From: Adenanthera pavonina
Taxonomy: Eukaryota; Streptophyta; Magnoliopsida; Fabales; Fabaceae
Length of the DNA: 64,000 bases
Assembly: GCA_026686845.1 (NCBI GenBank)
Contig: JAIVEN010000004.1
Location: forward strand, 22,228,827 to 22,292,826
Reading direction: 5' to 3'
This document shows, piece after piece, positions 10,507-23,100 of this stretch (position 1 is its first letter; every line of letters begins with the position of its first letter). Under the pieces are notes generated by a model. The model searched no databases, had not been told where the DNA came from, and saw only the letters and a list, made by a program, of their open reading frames with translations. A program made the position numbers and the translations under genes.

Positions 10507-13500
10507 TCACAAGCAGGCTTCAAAGGTAGTGCTGTTATGGTCTGCTTCGTCAAGCATTTGCACAACCTGAGCAACTCCTTCTTCAATTTCCTTGCGTATG
10601 AGGCCATCCGGCATATCGAAGGTCCTTCGTTTGATCGACAGAGATCTACCGGCAGGCTGAGGGTCAACAATGTCAAGCATTGCTTCCAGCTCGTCCACCA
10701 TAGACCTCTTTGCGGATCGCACGATCAGATCAACCCCCTATAGATTGAAAATGTACACACAAATTAAATGATAAACTAACAAATAGTTGCATATGTAATA
10801 AATCTTTAGATAGACTCAACCTTGAAAAATATATTAAGCTAGTTACATATAGTTGTCCAGATATGTTAGAGGTGGACTTAGAGAAAAGTGTGTCTGATGT
10901 GTTTATAAATTTATTTTTAATCAATTTGATTTATTCTTTTGTCCTGCAAACCAAGTATCTCCAGGAAAATTTTATCAATTGTAGGGAAATTTGAAGGGGA
11001 AATTTGAAGGGGAAATTACATTTTACCATTGAACTAAGGTTTAAATACAAAAATGGCATATGAATTTTAAAATATGATAAAACACTTTCTTAAACTTTAG
11101 ATTTAATTGGAAACGGTAAATCCACTGCAAGGCTTTGCTTCATGACAACGTATGCATACAACTCAATTTAAAGAAAAAAAAAAGAGGTCATCAATGCATT
11201 GAAAATGTACGAAATTTTTTTAATTGAAGGCAAATGATCATATGCAACTAAAATAACAATAGTCTGTGATATCTTCACATAAGAAATCTTGATCCAAAGT
11301 AAAACAAACCACAGACGAAGAAAATGCTCAATAGATTTTGCAAGCAGAAAGAGACTAAGACAACGTGGAAATGACATCACCTCAATGGCGTCAACAGTGA
11401 GAAGCAGGACAATGATTTTCTCAGAGAACCTCTGGCGCTCTTCTGCATCACGAGCTAGATGACGTCGGTATGCAAAATTATTGAACTGAGCCCTAATTTC
11501 CTTCAACTTAGATTTTGCAACAGCAAGTTCTCTGAGGGCACGGAGAACCTTTGACCTTCGGATCAAATAAGCCCTGAAGCTTATTTGGATCAACAATGCA
11601 GCATCTTGAGCGGATAACTCCTTCTTTTTGCCCCTCTGGTTTTGGACAGCTCCAAACCTCTTAGCAAATGCCTAGGAAACAACACTTGACAAAACTCAGA
11701 ATACTAAAATGTCCCTAATTTCAAGCATTAGTTTATATAAATCTGTAGTCCGCTGAGTATTATACTCGAGAAGAGAGGTAAACTGTAAGGTAGCTAACAT
11801 CTATGTAATACTGGCTCCACACAGCACGTCCTCACTATATCTTTCTCTGACTACGAGCAAAGCATTTACCTTTAAAATGTTAAGGATCCAGATTACTCAT
11901 TCACAGTTCAGAATATATTATAATGTTTCTAAGTCAGTTCAGAATATACTATAATGTTTCCAAGTCAATCATTCCTATTGCAATTACATCATGCCTGGTG
12001 TTCACGATAGTTATAAGCCAGGGCACAATCTTCAATCTAGATCAACCTGCATCTCATTTACGTAAATAGGATCTCCAGTAATACTGCAATAACATGTAAT
12101 TAGGGAGGGGGAAAAAAGACTGAAGAAGTTTCAACATTAAAAATTTACTTCTCTCATTTACTTCATTATCTAATCCAAATATAACCTTAAGCTTTAGTCA
12201 TACTTTCTGGGTTGATAATGTAAACTACTGAGACAGCCCCAAAAACAATATAAACGACTTGAAAAACTGACAATTGAATGTTTTATGAGCAGAAATTAAT
12301 TTGTATGAAACCAATATAAATTTTCATGAGTAGACTTTCATTTCTCACAATAAACGCAAAAGCAAGCTATATGTAATTGAATCAACAGCATGTGCCCCTT
12401 CTGAAGTCAGTCAACTTCGCAATGCAGCACTTCTTTACGTAGACTTTATTGAATGGACAATCACATGTAACCAAGAATGCTCATTTTAGATTTTTTTTTA
12501 TTAAAGGAAGATGTTAGAATTAATTTAACAATGGTCTGCACAATGTGCATAAGCTGTGTGAGTATATATAACTAGATAGAGATATACACAGTGGCAAGTC
12601 ACATGCCAGGTGCGACCTAAGCTCTGTCTATCCCTCTTTAGCTACACAAGTTAATAAATTTTAAAGATCCCAATTATGCTCAAACAATAACCGATCAATA
12701 TAACAAATTTTGCTGATCCGACCAAATTCAAGCTATAATCCAAATTAAATTTTGCTGTTTATACAACATTCCTTATCTAAGTGAGAAGCAGATCAAGATC
12801 ATAAAAATGAAAGACATTAACCCTTAGTAAACGACGCCGTATTTAACCAACCAATACAGAATCTAAAGTAATCACAGAAGAGAAAATGTCAGTCATCATA
12901 CATGTCTTAAAAATGGTCAAAAAATCATACCTGTCTTAAAGCGACAGCTCCTTCTTCACTGGGCTCTCCAATCTCCACAATGCGCAATTCATTTCTTTTC
13001 TTATGATCTTTCTCACCCTTCTTCTTCTCCTTCTTTTCCTTCTCTTTCTCCTTCTCCTTCTTCTTCCCAAGATTACCACTCTCTACCTCAAACGTGTATT
13101 TTCTTGAACTCCCACAGTCCTCCCCTTTTCCCTTAAACTCAGCCGCCCATTTGAAGTTCTTCCCAATCCCACCCTTCGTCTTCTTCTCCTCTTCCTTCTT
13201 CTTCGCTTCTTCTGCAATTTCCGCAACCCATTTGTACTTCCTGTCAAACCCTTCGTTCTCCGGCCCCTTGATCTCCGCCGTCCACGTGTACTTCCGCTCG
13301 CCGCCGTCGATCCCCTTCAACCTAACCAGCCGATCGAACTGCGACTCCAACTCGGCGACTCGGTCGCTCAGAGTCTGCAAGTAGAAGTCAGTCCCCAGCA
13401 GCCTCTCCAGTCGCTGAACTCGCTTAAACGACGGCGTTCGATCAATGCGCACCAGATCAGTTACGACGTCGTATGCTTCCAAATCTAAGGGGCTCGGAAG

Positions 13501-13659
13501 CGTGGGGAAGCGGTTGAAGTTGAAGAAATCGAGAGCGAAGCTAACATCAAGATCTTCTTCAATGAACGAGGGGAAAGTGAGGGTTCTGGGACAAACAATG
13601 GAGGTTTCTCTGATGAAGCAAGGCTCTTCAATGAGCTCGAATCGCCTGAAACGCCTCAT
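10507..13659 (-). CDS. BAG7: BAG family molecular chaperone regulator 7-like gene, three coding exons
   Basis: Coding exons read 13659-12931, 11671-11381 and 10737-10507 (stop TGA). Exon junctions are AAGACAG|GTATGA, TTTCCTAG|GCA, CATTGAG|GTGATG and CTATAG|GGG; all joins are phase 0. The product is 416 aa, close to Arabidopsis BAG7 (about 446). Residues 1-243 hold an N-terminal region starting MRRFRRFELIEEP, three KYTW/KYKW/KYTF-type repeats (about 120-190) and a Lys/Glu-rich stretch. Exon 2 starts with AFAKRFG, then an IQ motif IQISFRAYLIRR (271-282, calmodulin binding). A BAG domain follows, with EKIIVLLLTVDAIE and SMVDELEAMLD, the Hsp70/BiP-binding part. Family knowledge: BAG7 is an ER-associated co-chaperone needed for the unfolded-protein and heat response. 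No stops or frameshifts; this is the only intact host gene seen. Start chosen as the first ATG of the conserved N terminus. Confidence 0.93.
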
Positions 13660-13881
13660 GATTAGCTGAGTTAAATGGAACGTAACTCGGTGAGTTAATG
13701 AGTGAGAGAGAGAGCGAGTGAGTCACGAAGTCGTGAAAGTGATAGGATTTAAAAGGGAGGAAAATCGGAGGAAGAAGACAAATTGTGAATTGATTATGGC
13801 AGCACGGAGGAGGAGGGGGAGGATGAAGGCAAGGGCAACTCTGGGAATTCAAGTGGAGAAAAGGACAGGATTGGAATGTTT

Positions 13882-13961
13882 TAATGAGTTTTATAGTTGA
13901 AAATAGCTGGGTAGCGCCGCGTAATGAGTTTTATAGTTGAAAATAGATTGGTAGCGCCGCG
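13882..13961. repeat. 40-bp tandem duplication in the BAG7 leader
   Basis: Two adjacent 40-bp units (13882-13921 and 13922-13961) begin TAATGAGTTTTATAGTTGAA and end GGTAGCGCCGCG, with two mismatches. They lie between the likely TATA box and the BAG7 start codon, so they would be in the 5' leader or core promoter. Confidence 0.9.
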
Positions 13962-14070
13962 TACTGAGAGGGGTGAAAAGACAGAAGTGGGGCCGGGATT
14001 TGGATTGAATAACAGAGACAGTGAGAATCTCTAGGAGGGGATTACGGTATGGTGCGAACCATGTGATCTC

Positions 14071-14104
14071 GCTTATATAGTCAGATATATTGAGTCAACA
14101 CGTG
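14071..14104 (-). promoter_or_regulatory. Likely BAG7 core promoter: TATA box and upstream G-box
   Basis: On the minus strand CTATATAAG (14080-14072) is a good plant TATA box about 410 bp upstream of the BAG7 ATG. A palindromic G-box CACGTG lies at 14099-14104, just upstream, beside a GTTGACT W-box-like core. G-boxes bind bZIP or bHLH factors. ER-stress bZIPs are a possible link but no full ERSE was seen. Confidence 0.5.
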
Positions 14105-14109
14105 AACCT

Positions 14110-14513
14110 GTACTCATTTTCTGGACATCCTGGTCACCGAAATTCCGAAAACGTTAATAGACAATGAAAAGACAATAGATTTTTCTTAAAAAAAATTTGT
14201 TAGATATTTTTTTCATTTTATTTTTATTTTTTATTTATAATTATATTATAATAATAATAAAAAAAAAAGTATAAAATAAGGATAAAATAAAAAATATTGA
14301 TTTTTTTATATTAATTTTAAATAAAAAATAATTTTCTTAATATACATGTAATTGAGATAAAATATCTTGAATCGGATGATAGATATTATGCGATTTTAAA
14401 ATAAGAAAAACTAATAATACTTGATAATATATATCATAAAATATGATACATGTATTATATCTAATATATATTGGGTGTGTGTTCCTTTTTAAAATACAAG
14501 TGCATATATTTGT
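14110..14513. other. AT-rich spacer, nothing recognised
   Basis: AT-rich DNA with A/T runs near 14170-14330, ending at the TTTGT target duplication of the solo LTR. Confidence 0.5.
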
Positions 14514-16174
14514 TGTTGAATCAAATGTTTTGATGATTTCAAACCAACTTTCTAGAGCTTGGAAAGAAGATATCAAAGGTGCACAAATGATCTCAAGAGG
14601 AGGAATTCAAGAAAAACCAGCACAAGAATAGATGTAGAATCTACAACCATGTTTAAATTGAGTAAAAGACTTCGAATTGGTAAAAACATATTTTAAAACT
14701 ATGATTCTATATTAATTCATAGAATATTTGAAAAATACCCACTAACAGACGAAGTTTGAAACATTTACACTGGTATATTATTTTAAAAATTTGAACTTTG
14801 ACTTTGGAAATTTGAATTTCGTATTGAAAATGAACAAGTCTGAAAAGAGTCTTCTCTGACAAACGAACTTTGACTTAAGAAATTCGAATTTTGATACTTG
14901 TCTAAAAAGAGTTTTATCTGATAAACGAACTTTGACTTTTGAAAATTTGAATTTCAAACAAAATACAACTTATGAAAAATGAAAAATTCGTTTGAGGGTA
15001 TGTCAAAGTTCATCTGAAAACTGAGTTTGGAATAAACATCAAAATAGCTCACTGACAGACGAACTTTGAACATGAAAATTCAAACTTCAAAAACAAAGTT
15101 TGTGAGTCTGTTATAATGATATATTGACATACGAATGATAGTATTCAGAAATTCGAACTTTGTATTAAGTCTGAAAAGATGCCTCTCTGACAGATGAACT
15201 TTGTATTTTGAAAATTCGAATTTCGAATAGATGAACTATTGTGCCTTATTGAACTGTCCATTGATAGACGAATTTTGAGTATCAAAATTCGAATTTCGAA
15301 GGCACTGTAGCAAAATGGAACAACTGTTCATACTTTCCAGAAGAATTTTAAACTTGAAAATTTGTACGTTCCAACATAGAAACATTTTTCAAAGATCAAA
15401 ATTCGAACTTTGCTTCATGAATAGATGAACTTCGAAAGTTCAACGTTGAAGTCTTTAGCTTTCGGTCTCTACGAAATTCGTCTGTTGACCAACTGAAATT
15501 CGAACTTTGAGTATCAGAAGTATTAAATGCGGTTGGTAAACGGATAGTTTTTCAGAGTAAGCGTTGGGTAACTTCTCCAACGGATAGATTTTGTCTCTAA
15601 CGTATAGTTAAGATCTAAATCTATAAGTATAACATCATTTGAAGTTGTGGGCAACAATTTTAACTTTGTATATACTGAAATTCTGCCAAATTATCTACTC
15701 AAAGTCTCTTACTCTCACATACTTCAATATTTGTACTCCAACTTTCATATACACTTTGATTAAGAGAGTTTATTCATTGTAAATAATCTTATCTTCATCT
15801 AGAAGAAAGATTTTCTTGTGAGAGGATATCACAAGGGATTGGGGAAGCACTTAGCTAGAGTGCAAAGAGAGAGAAAATGTGAGCTCTAAAACAGAGCATC
15901 AACACTGTATTATGGCATTTGCAAGAAGCCCACTGAATTCTTGCAAGATAGTGGAAAATCTCAAGTGGTGATTTGAGGACTGGACGTAGGTCAAAATTGA
16001 GAGACCGAACCAGAATAAACATATGTGTTTTCCCTTCTCTATTACTGCTATTATTTATTATTCATTTATACTCTGTTTTGCTATCACCTTTACTTTCCTC
16101 ATTTTCTTAAAGTTTTGTAAAAAATTTTAATCTTCTCAATTCACCCCCATCTTGAGAAGCCATCATATCTAACA
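14514..16174 (+). mobile_element. Solo LTR of the Sirevirus-type copia family, 1661 bp
   Basis: It starts TGTTGAATCAAATG and ends CATATCTAACA, with perfect TTTGT on both sides (14509-14513, 16175-16179). It matches the LTRs of the full element at 39626-51283 along its length: the AAGAAGATATCAAAGG start block, many CAGACGAA and AAATTCGAATTT-type motifs, the CTATAAGTATAAC TATA block near 15620, and the AATTCACCCCC end block. It has no internal domain, so it is a solo LTR. In its promoter block the AACCGTTGGA motif of other copies reads AAGCGTTGGG. Confidence 0.93.
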
Positions 16175-16179
16175 TTTGT

Positions 16180-16490
16180 AGGCTTTTGAGAAACTCCGTA
16201 GAAAATAATTGTAGAAGAAGCCACACATCAAAATTTATAAAAAAAGTTTTTATAAAAAAAAAATTTATGAGAAAGTAACTTATAAGAGTGTGTTTAGATA
16301 TTCGTTTATGATACCAAACCAATGTTAAGTAACCTAGGTTTAAGATGGAAGATGTTTGGTTGTTTACTATCCCAAGCTAGAGGAATGAAAAATGGGAGGA
16401 GAATGGCAGTTTCATCAACCAGGAAAAAAAAAGTTCCTTTTCCGTCTCCAAACTGATGTTTATAGAGAGCGAAAACGTAAAAATTACTTA
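16180..16490. other. Non-coding spacer
   Basis: AT-rich sequence between the solo LTR and a MITE; nothing else recognised. Confidence 0.5.
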
Positions 16491-16656
16491 GAGTCTGTTT
16501 GGTTTGTATTTTTGCAAATCAAACCATGATTTCTAACCATCATTTTCTTCTTTTTCATCCAAACAGGTTTTCAGTAAGTTTCTTTACTTTTTTCCAAACT
16601 TCATTTTTATAAATAGTGATTATTCTAAAAGTACTTTTACAAAAAGGTAAACCATA
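16491..16656. mobile_element. MITE with GTTTGGTT-type ends, copy 2 (inverted)
   Basis: It is the reverse complement of the 4772-4943 element: TTTCTAACCATCATTTTC, CATCCAAACAGG, TCCAAACTTCATTTTT and GTACTTTTACAAAAA are all shared. The left end CTGTTTGGTTTG is clear; the right end is worn (GGTAAACCATA). Confidence 0.7.
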
Positions 16657-17277
16657 AGTTTGTAAACATAAAGCTTTTTAATATCCTCATTTAAACTATA
16701 TTTTTCAAAAAAATACATCCAAATATAAATTAAATTATAATAAATTTATTTTCATCCAAATTTTATTTTGTTCAAACTTAAGTTTGTAAACATAAAGCTA
16801 AATACATCCTTAAGTTATTTTTAACAACTTTATAAATATTAAAGAATGTAGTTACTCCATCCATTTCTTTTAATTTGTGGTTTAAAATTTTAACATATAA
16901 ATTAATAAATATAATTAATATGTTGGAGTTCCTTTTAAATTTTTTAATATGTCCTAAAAGAATAGATAGATAAAAAATAATTAATATTATCTTTAACTTT
17001 TAAAATATTAAATGAAGTTATAAATTGAAAAATAATAATTAATATTGTCTTAAAAATAGTAGTTAATGAGTTAATATTAGTATGAAAATTGAAAATTCAA
17101 TTTATTCTAATTTAAAAAAAATAAAAAATAGATCCCTTTCTTTTGTTTTGTTGTAGTAGACCCCTCCTAGTTATATTAACTCTACACTTGAAGATTGGAG
17201 ATTGAAACCGCAACTTGCCTCGGGGATAAAAAATTCTCTTTTTTCTTTTTTCTGTTGGGTAAACTAAGGGATAAGAA
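16657..17277. other. AT-rich spacer, nothing recognised
   Basis: Low-complexity AT-rich DNA with no supported coding frame. Confidence 0.5.
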
Positions 17278-17285
17278 ATTATATC

Positions 17286-17896
17286 CAAGGTTCAAAAAAT
17301 TGGACCGACCATTGAATCAGATGAGACAATAGTTTAAGATTTAGTGGTCGGACCGAGGTTGAACCGGTTGTGAATAAATTAATATATTTTTAATAATATC
17401 GATAAAAAATATAAAAGATATTTATTCATGATCATAAAATTAATATTTATTCTAGAATAAAAAGTAAATTTAATAATATATCAAAAATTAAAAATATTAT
17501 TAATAAGTTTTACAATCTAATATTAAAATTTAAACAAGTTAATATTCATGTATAATTATATTTTGAATTCAAAATAATCAATTGATATTCTATTTTTATT
17601 TTATTTTTTAAGTAAATTTATCATTATTAATAATTATGTATTATAATAATACTTATAACATATTATAATATAGAAATAAAAAAATTTATACTAAAAATAA
17701 TGCTACTTAGTACTAAAAATAATATTATTTTATTTTTAAAAATATTCAAAAAAATTAAAAAAATAAAAAAAAGGGAGGACCAGTTCCCACCGATTTCGAA
17801 ATCCTTTGGTTTCCATCTACTACCAAATCGGACCAGGGGCCGGTTCCCAGTCGAACTAGTCGAACCGGCCGGTCAGACCCGGTTTTTTAAACATTG
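17286..17896. mobile_element. hAT-type non-autonomous element, 611 bp
   Basis: Perfect 8-bp ATTATATC repeats flank it (17278-17285 and 17897-17904). The left end reads CAAGGTTCAAAAAATTGGAC and the reverse complement of the right end CAATGTTTAAAAAACCGGGT, so the termini are CA...TG with about 20-bp imperfect TIRs. Sub-terminal GGACCGA and AACCGG motifs repeat in both arms. 8-bp TSDs plus CA/TG ends fit hAT. No transposase frame. Confidence 0.85.
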
Positions 17897-17904
17897 ATTA
17901 TATC

Positions 17905-18930
17905 ACATATACTTTTTTTTTAACATTTATATCACTTATACTACTTTGAGTTGGTCAGAACCTTTTATATTATTCTAATTTACACATAATAATTGTCATA
18001 TTATATAATTATATAAATAATAAATATAAGTGCATTTTCTAGAAAAGTATATAATTTAAAGATGTATTATGTAAATGAAATATAATTTATCTTTATATAT
18101 ATTAACTATATTAAACATATTTTTTATTGCATAATACGGTTTGTTAAAAAATTTTCTTATATATATTTTTATGATCAAAATTAATTACTATTGATAATCA
18201 TTTCATAAGAAAAAATATACTAATACTTATATATTCAACATGCAGTGATACATCAATTACAATCTCTGTTTGAACGCTTCATCAAAAGACACTAAAAAGT
18301 TGTACACTAAAAAATTTCGATTGAATAGTTAAATATAAGATCAGAATGACAACAATTTTGCCTCTGATTTGGATTAGCTTTTTCTTTTTATCTTTCCAGT
18401 GTCAAAAAGCTTGTCCTTTGGATGCCCGGAAAATAATATACCCGTTTGGTTCACTTTACTTTTTCTTTTAATAAAGACATAATTTGCTTCAATTTTTTTA
18501 TATCATTATTTTGTATCTGATATCATCAAATCACATTTAAGTATTTTCAAGTTGAAATGTGATTTTTTTTTATTTACAAAATTTGAATTCAAAACCTTAC
18601 TTAAGGGTACTAACTTGTGTGTCACTCAACTTAACCAATATCTGGAATTTGCTTCAATTTTTAATTTGACTCTCTCTTTTCCCCAAAATAATCCTTGTAA
18701 TTTTCAATCATTCAATATTAGTATAAATACTTTATAAAGTTTTATTCTTTGCTATGTTCACATCACATATCAAGTTTTTTTTTTTAACACTGTCAAAGTT
18801 GATCTTTAGTTGAGTGGTGCCTTTCAGAAGACCAAATATCAATATCAACACATAAAATATAAAAAGGATAAGAAGTAATATGATTTTTTTGGAATAAAAG
18901 GGTTTAGAAAACCATATTAAATGAAACAAA
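17905..18930. other. AT-rich spacer, nothing recognised
   Basis: AT-rich DNA with several short open frames that lack any recognisable motif or composition shift. Confidence 0.5.
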
Positions 18931-18935
18931 AAAAA

Positions 18936-19215
18936 AACCCAAGCAACTGAAGTGCCTTATTTGTCTCAATCAATTAAAACTTTACAACTTAACAGAGGAT
19001 CCGTAAAGGTACAGAACTAAAGTTAAAGGTTGTGAGTAATTTTGACAGTCCAATTGGCATATTCATTTATTTCCCGATAAACATGGTTTACAATGAGATC
19101 CCAATAATTTGAAAGAAGTTTTCTCATCAAAATGACCAAATTTTCAATCAATTGCCCAACAATTTTCTCTATGTTGATTAAATTAATCACTTTAGATAGG
19201 TTGCGAGCAACCACT
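18936..19215 (-). pseudogene. Possible LINE or RVT_3-type RNase H tail
   Basis: A minus-strand frame (19214-19023) ends NHVYREINEYANWTVKITHNL. This resembles the HVYREANRCADWLA...H block at the end of plant RNase H (RVT_3) domains, and a shifted frame beyond it reads DPLLS. The fragment is short and damaged, so assignment is tentative. Confidence 0.4.
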
Positions 19216-19559
19216 ACTTTGTGAAACCCTTCTTCCTAACATATCTAAAGAATTCTCCATGTGTACTTGTTAGTTCAGTTATGGTGATATCAGTCATACC
19301 AATCCTCTTCATGAAGCCTACACAATTGGCAAATATGAATTTTATTTTCAAAGAGAGAGGATTTATTCATTTTATTCATTCTTTTTGGTATTTTAATGGG
19401 ATTTATTAGAAAGTGGTTTTACAATTCCTAAAACATGTTTATATCTTTTTCTAAACACTCTCTTGTACTCATTGACTCTCTTTTTCTCACTCCACGACTT
19501 ATTTTCTAGCTTCACATGATGTGGTTGTTGAATGACTTTTTTGCAGAAGAATGACTAGA

Positions 19560-20179
19560 ACTTGTGTCTAATGGATAGATTTTGTGTCTAATCACTAGTG
19601 AAGCCACAAATATATAAGTAAAATCTTAGTTGAATATATGGGTAACAAATTTAAGTGAGTTTTGTGTAAAAAAATTCCCACAATATATAAAATCTTTCTG
19701 TATTGGTATTGAGAGTTAAACTTACCTTATTAGAGTGAGCTTCAATATATTATTTACTTCTAAAGAGAGTTTCATTTCTTTAATCTTTCTTTTTACAATT
19801 TTTGAGTAAAATTTTAGTGTGGGAAAACACTAAATGAATTACACATCTTGTAAAGGTGTTGGGAGAATGGCTTCACAAGTACTTACTGAAACTTATGGGA
19901 TGTACTGAGGTTTCACAAGTGCCTGGATTAAACTTGTGGGATATAGTGAAAATCTCAAGTGCTGATTTGAGGACCGAACATAGGCCAAGTGATTTGGCCC
20001 AAACCAGCATAAATTCCTGTGTCTTGCTCTTCATCTTCTCACTTCATTTGCCTCACTTAAGACTTTCTATCCATCCCTATTCTGCTGCATCTCTTGGTAA
20101 AATTAGGTTGTTTATAAAAAATGGTGAAAATCTTGTATCACTCAATTTACACCTTCTTGAGTGACCTACCAACTTAACA
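19560..20179 (+). mobile_element. Degenerate 3' part of a related copia LTR
   Basis: It shares with the Sirevirus LTRs, in order: ATGGATAGATTTTGT, a TATATAAG block, ATGGGTAACAA, AGAGAGTTTCAT, TTACAAT, GGTGTTGGGAGAATGG, GAAAATCTCAAGTG, TTGAGGAC and an end block CACTCAATTTACACC...AACTTAACA. It is too diverged and 5'-truncated to find a target duplication. Confidence 0.6.
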
Positions 20180-23100
20180 TTATCTAAACTACAAAATAGC
20201 AGTATAGCATATATCCATGTTGATTGGTTGAATTATTTAAGCATAACAACCAAGCTTTACAACTTGCAAAATTTATAAAGACTGTGCTATAGCACATACA
20301 TGACCAATTTGCTAGTATGTGCAGACAATTTTTTAAGCAAAAAAAAAAATGAACAAGTACTCAAGCTACTTGCGAATCAAAGATATAATGCAATCATGAT
20401 TGTAATAGATTTGCAACTGATCTCCGTATATTTACAATTGATATTCGAAGATTTGCAACCCGTGGTCATGTAATTCATCAATTGCTGTGTTAGTCGATCA
20501 TCAGAGGAGTAGCAGTAGTTGTTAAGGTCACTGCACTAGTCTGCTAATTTCAAATGCAAATATATGATCGTCAATCGCAAATACAAGAACAACACTTGCA
20601 AACCATTGATTCAAAAACTTTCATGTGTTTATTTCCAAATACATTATCATCTATGACCAAACTTGGCACTTTATATATAGCATGAGAGGCATGAAGCAAG
20701 CAAGAACATAGATAACAATTTATAATGAAAATGTTTATTTCCATCGTTGCAAGCATGAAGTTCACTTAGTAAAGGAGAGCAATCAACCGCAATACCCATT
20801 AGAAATCACAATCATCTCCCCTAGAAAAAGAAATATTTACAAAAAATTAAGAAAAAGAAGGCAAAAATCAAGACCATCGTATTGGCCAACCAAATTATGT
20901 TGTAAATATATGATCGTCAGTTGCAAATATAGAAACAACACATGCAAATGGCTGATTTAGATCTAAAATGGTGAAAATGACAAACCGTGTTTACAGTAGC
21001 AAGTTGTCGGCGGTGAAGGGAGGGAGAGGTTGAAGGAGTAGAGATTGAAGAGAGGGAGTAGAGGTGATGAAGGAGAAGAGAAAGGAGTTGAGGAAGAACG
21101 AGAGAGAGAGAGAGAGATGGAAAAGGGAGGGAGGAGGAAGGAAGGAGAAGAAAGGGCAAAATGGTTATTTTGTGGATTAAAAATAATTCCAAAGGTACTT
21201 ATTTTTTAAGTTCAGGGTATCTTTTTGAAAATTTTTGCCTTTAGAGGTACTTATTTATCATTTTCCCGAAAATCTACACCAATTCCATATTTTTAAATAT
21301 GTGCTGTGTGAGCCAAATCTAAATTTTGTATATTACTCCTATGTATTAAAGAAAAAAAAATCCCAAAAGCCAAAAAGGTTTATGTTTATCCTTCCTCCGA
21401 AAGGCCCATCTCTCGTTGTTTATCATTTTCAATGTACTTTCTCTGGTTCACATTATAGGGTGTTTTGTATAACAAGTTTTTGGCCCAAAATATAGGGTGT
21501 TAGATATTTTTCTTCCTATTTTACTCTTATCTTTAATTTTCCTTTGCTTCTCATCTATAACACATTTGTGGTTAGCCTTAGGATTTTATTGCAATGTGGA
21601 ACTTTCAGACTTACTTCACTACTCCTTAGAATTTTATTGCAATGTGGCTAAAACATTTTAGTACTCCAGAAGGTTCCCCTCATTTTATTGCAACGTGGCC
21701 AAAATTACCGTGTATTATTCCTGAATACCTACTCTACTGTGTTTAAAATTACAGCTGGCATTCATTTGAATATCCACTCAACAATAATAATAGAATGATT
21801 ATTTAGTAAGGATAAAATAGGAAATATTAACCCTTTTTATATTGATTTTAGGTGAAAAATATTTTTTTTAATATGCAAGTAATTAATATAAAATATTTTA
21901 TAATATGGATAGAAAAGAGTAATTCAATTCCACCATGAAATGATGATTTTTATTCGTTCGACCAAATTCCACTAAGATATAATTGTTCTTAATTGTTGAG
22001 AAAGGGAAGGAATGAAATTTACCTTCACTTTACAAATAGGGAAGTAATTTCTTTCAAGGGAAAATGACATGATCAAGTAACAGGAAAGAATCATTTATTT
22101 TATTTATAATAATTTATATTCTCCCTTTTCATTTGCACGTATTATTTCAAATCTAGTTTCTTTCCTGCTAATGGACGGTCTAGATTTTATTTTACACTTT
22201 GTATTTATTTTAATTATTAATTTTTAAAAGCTTTCATTTTGAAAATTATTTTTATTTTATGTTTTTCTCCTTTTAAGATTAAAAAATTTAAAACATTAAA
22301 AAAATTATAATGAATCTAGACTCAAATTTGCATCGTCTAAATTTGCTACTAAAATAACAGCACAAGTAACAAACATACACCTTGGTTTCTATTATTTCTA
22401 TGGTTCTTGTGGCTATAAATATATTTGCATACATATTATATGCAGGAAGTTTGGGATTACTCATCCTGACTGAGTTGAAATTGGAAATTTCTTTTATAAA
22501 AATAAAAGAAATTGTAAATTTCTTATCCTAGATCCTTCATAAATCAAATGTCAAATTTCTTAACCCAAAATGAGTATTTTTTATAAATGTAAAAAATAAT
22601 TTTATAAATGAAATAAACATTTATTTCTATATATAAAATAAAAATTTTTATTGCCATCAACTCCATATTAAATTATGAAGCTTCATCTTTGAGTGACTGT
22701 GTCTTTGAAAAAGTCAAAATTTGTTTATTCAATCTCTTCTTGTTTATGGTATGAAAAAAAATTATGATGCATCAGTAATTGTTAAACTAAATAGGCAAGT
22801 TTTTCTGGTCAAAGAAAAGGCTAGTTTTGTATTATTAATTTTTCAACATTAAATAGGTAAAAAAATAATTGAGTTTGATTCATGACTGTTATTTTTTTCT
22901 ATGTGATAAATTATTTTGCAAATAGGCAAAGATTACTATATAAAATCTTTTTTAAGAAAATAAATTAAGAAACTTGTATATCATTAATCAATTGAATGAC
23001 GTCGTGGAGAATGTTTGTCTATCAACACTATATAGGTTCTGAAATACAATGAGTACCATCTATTTGCACTAATAACTGAAGTATTGTTACAGCCTTATTA

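Noticed and set aside
13094..13900. Plus-strand frames antisense to BAG7 exon 1 and its leader
   Set aside because: Shadows of the GA-rich BAG7 coding strand; no conserved content.
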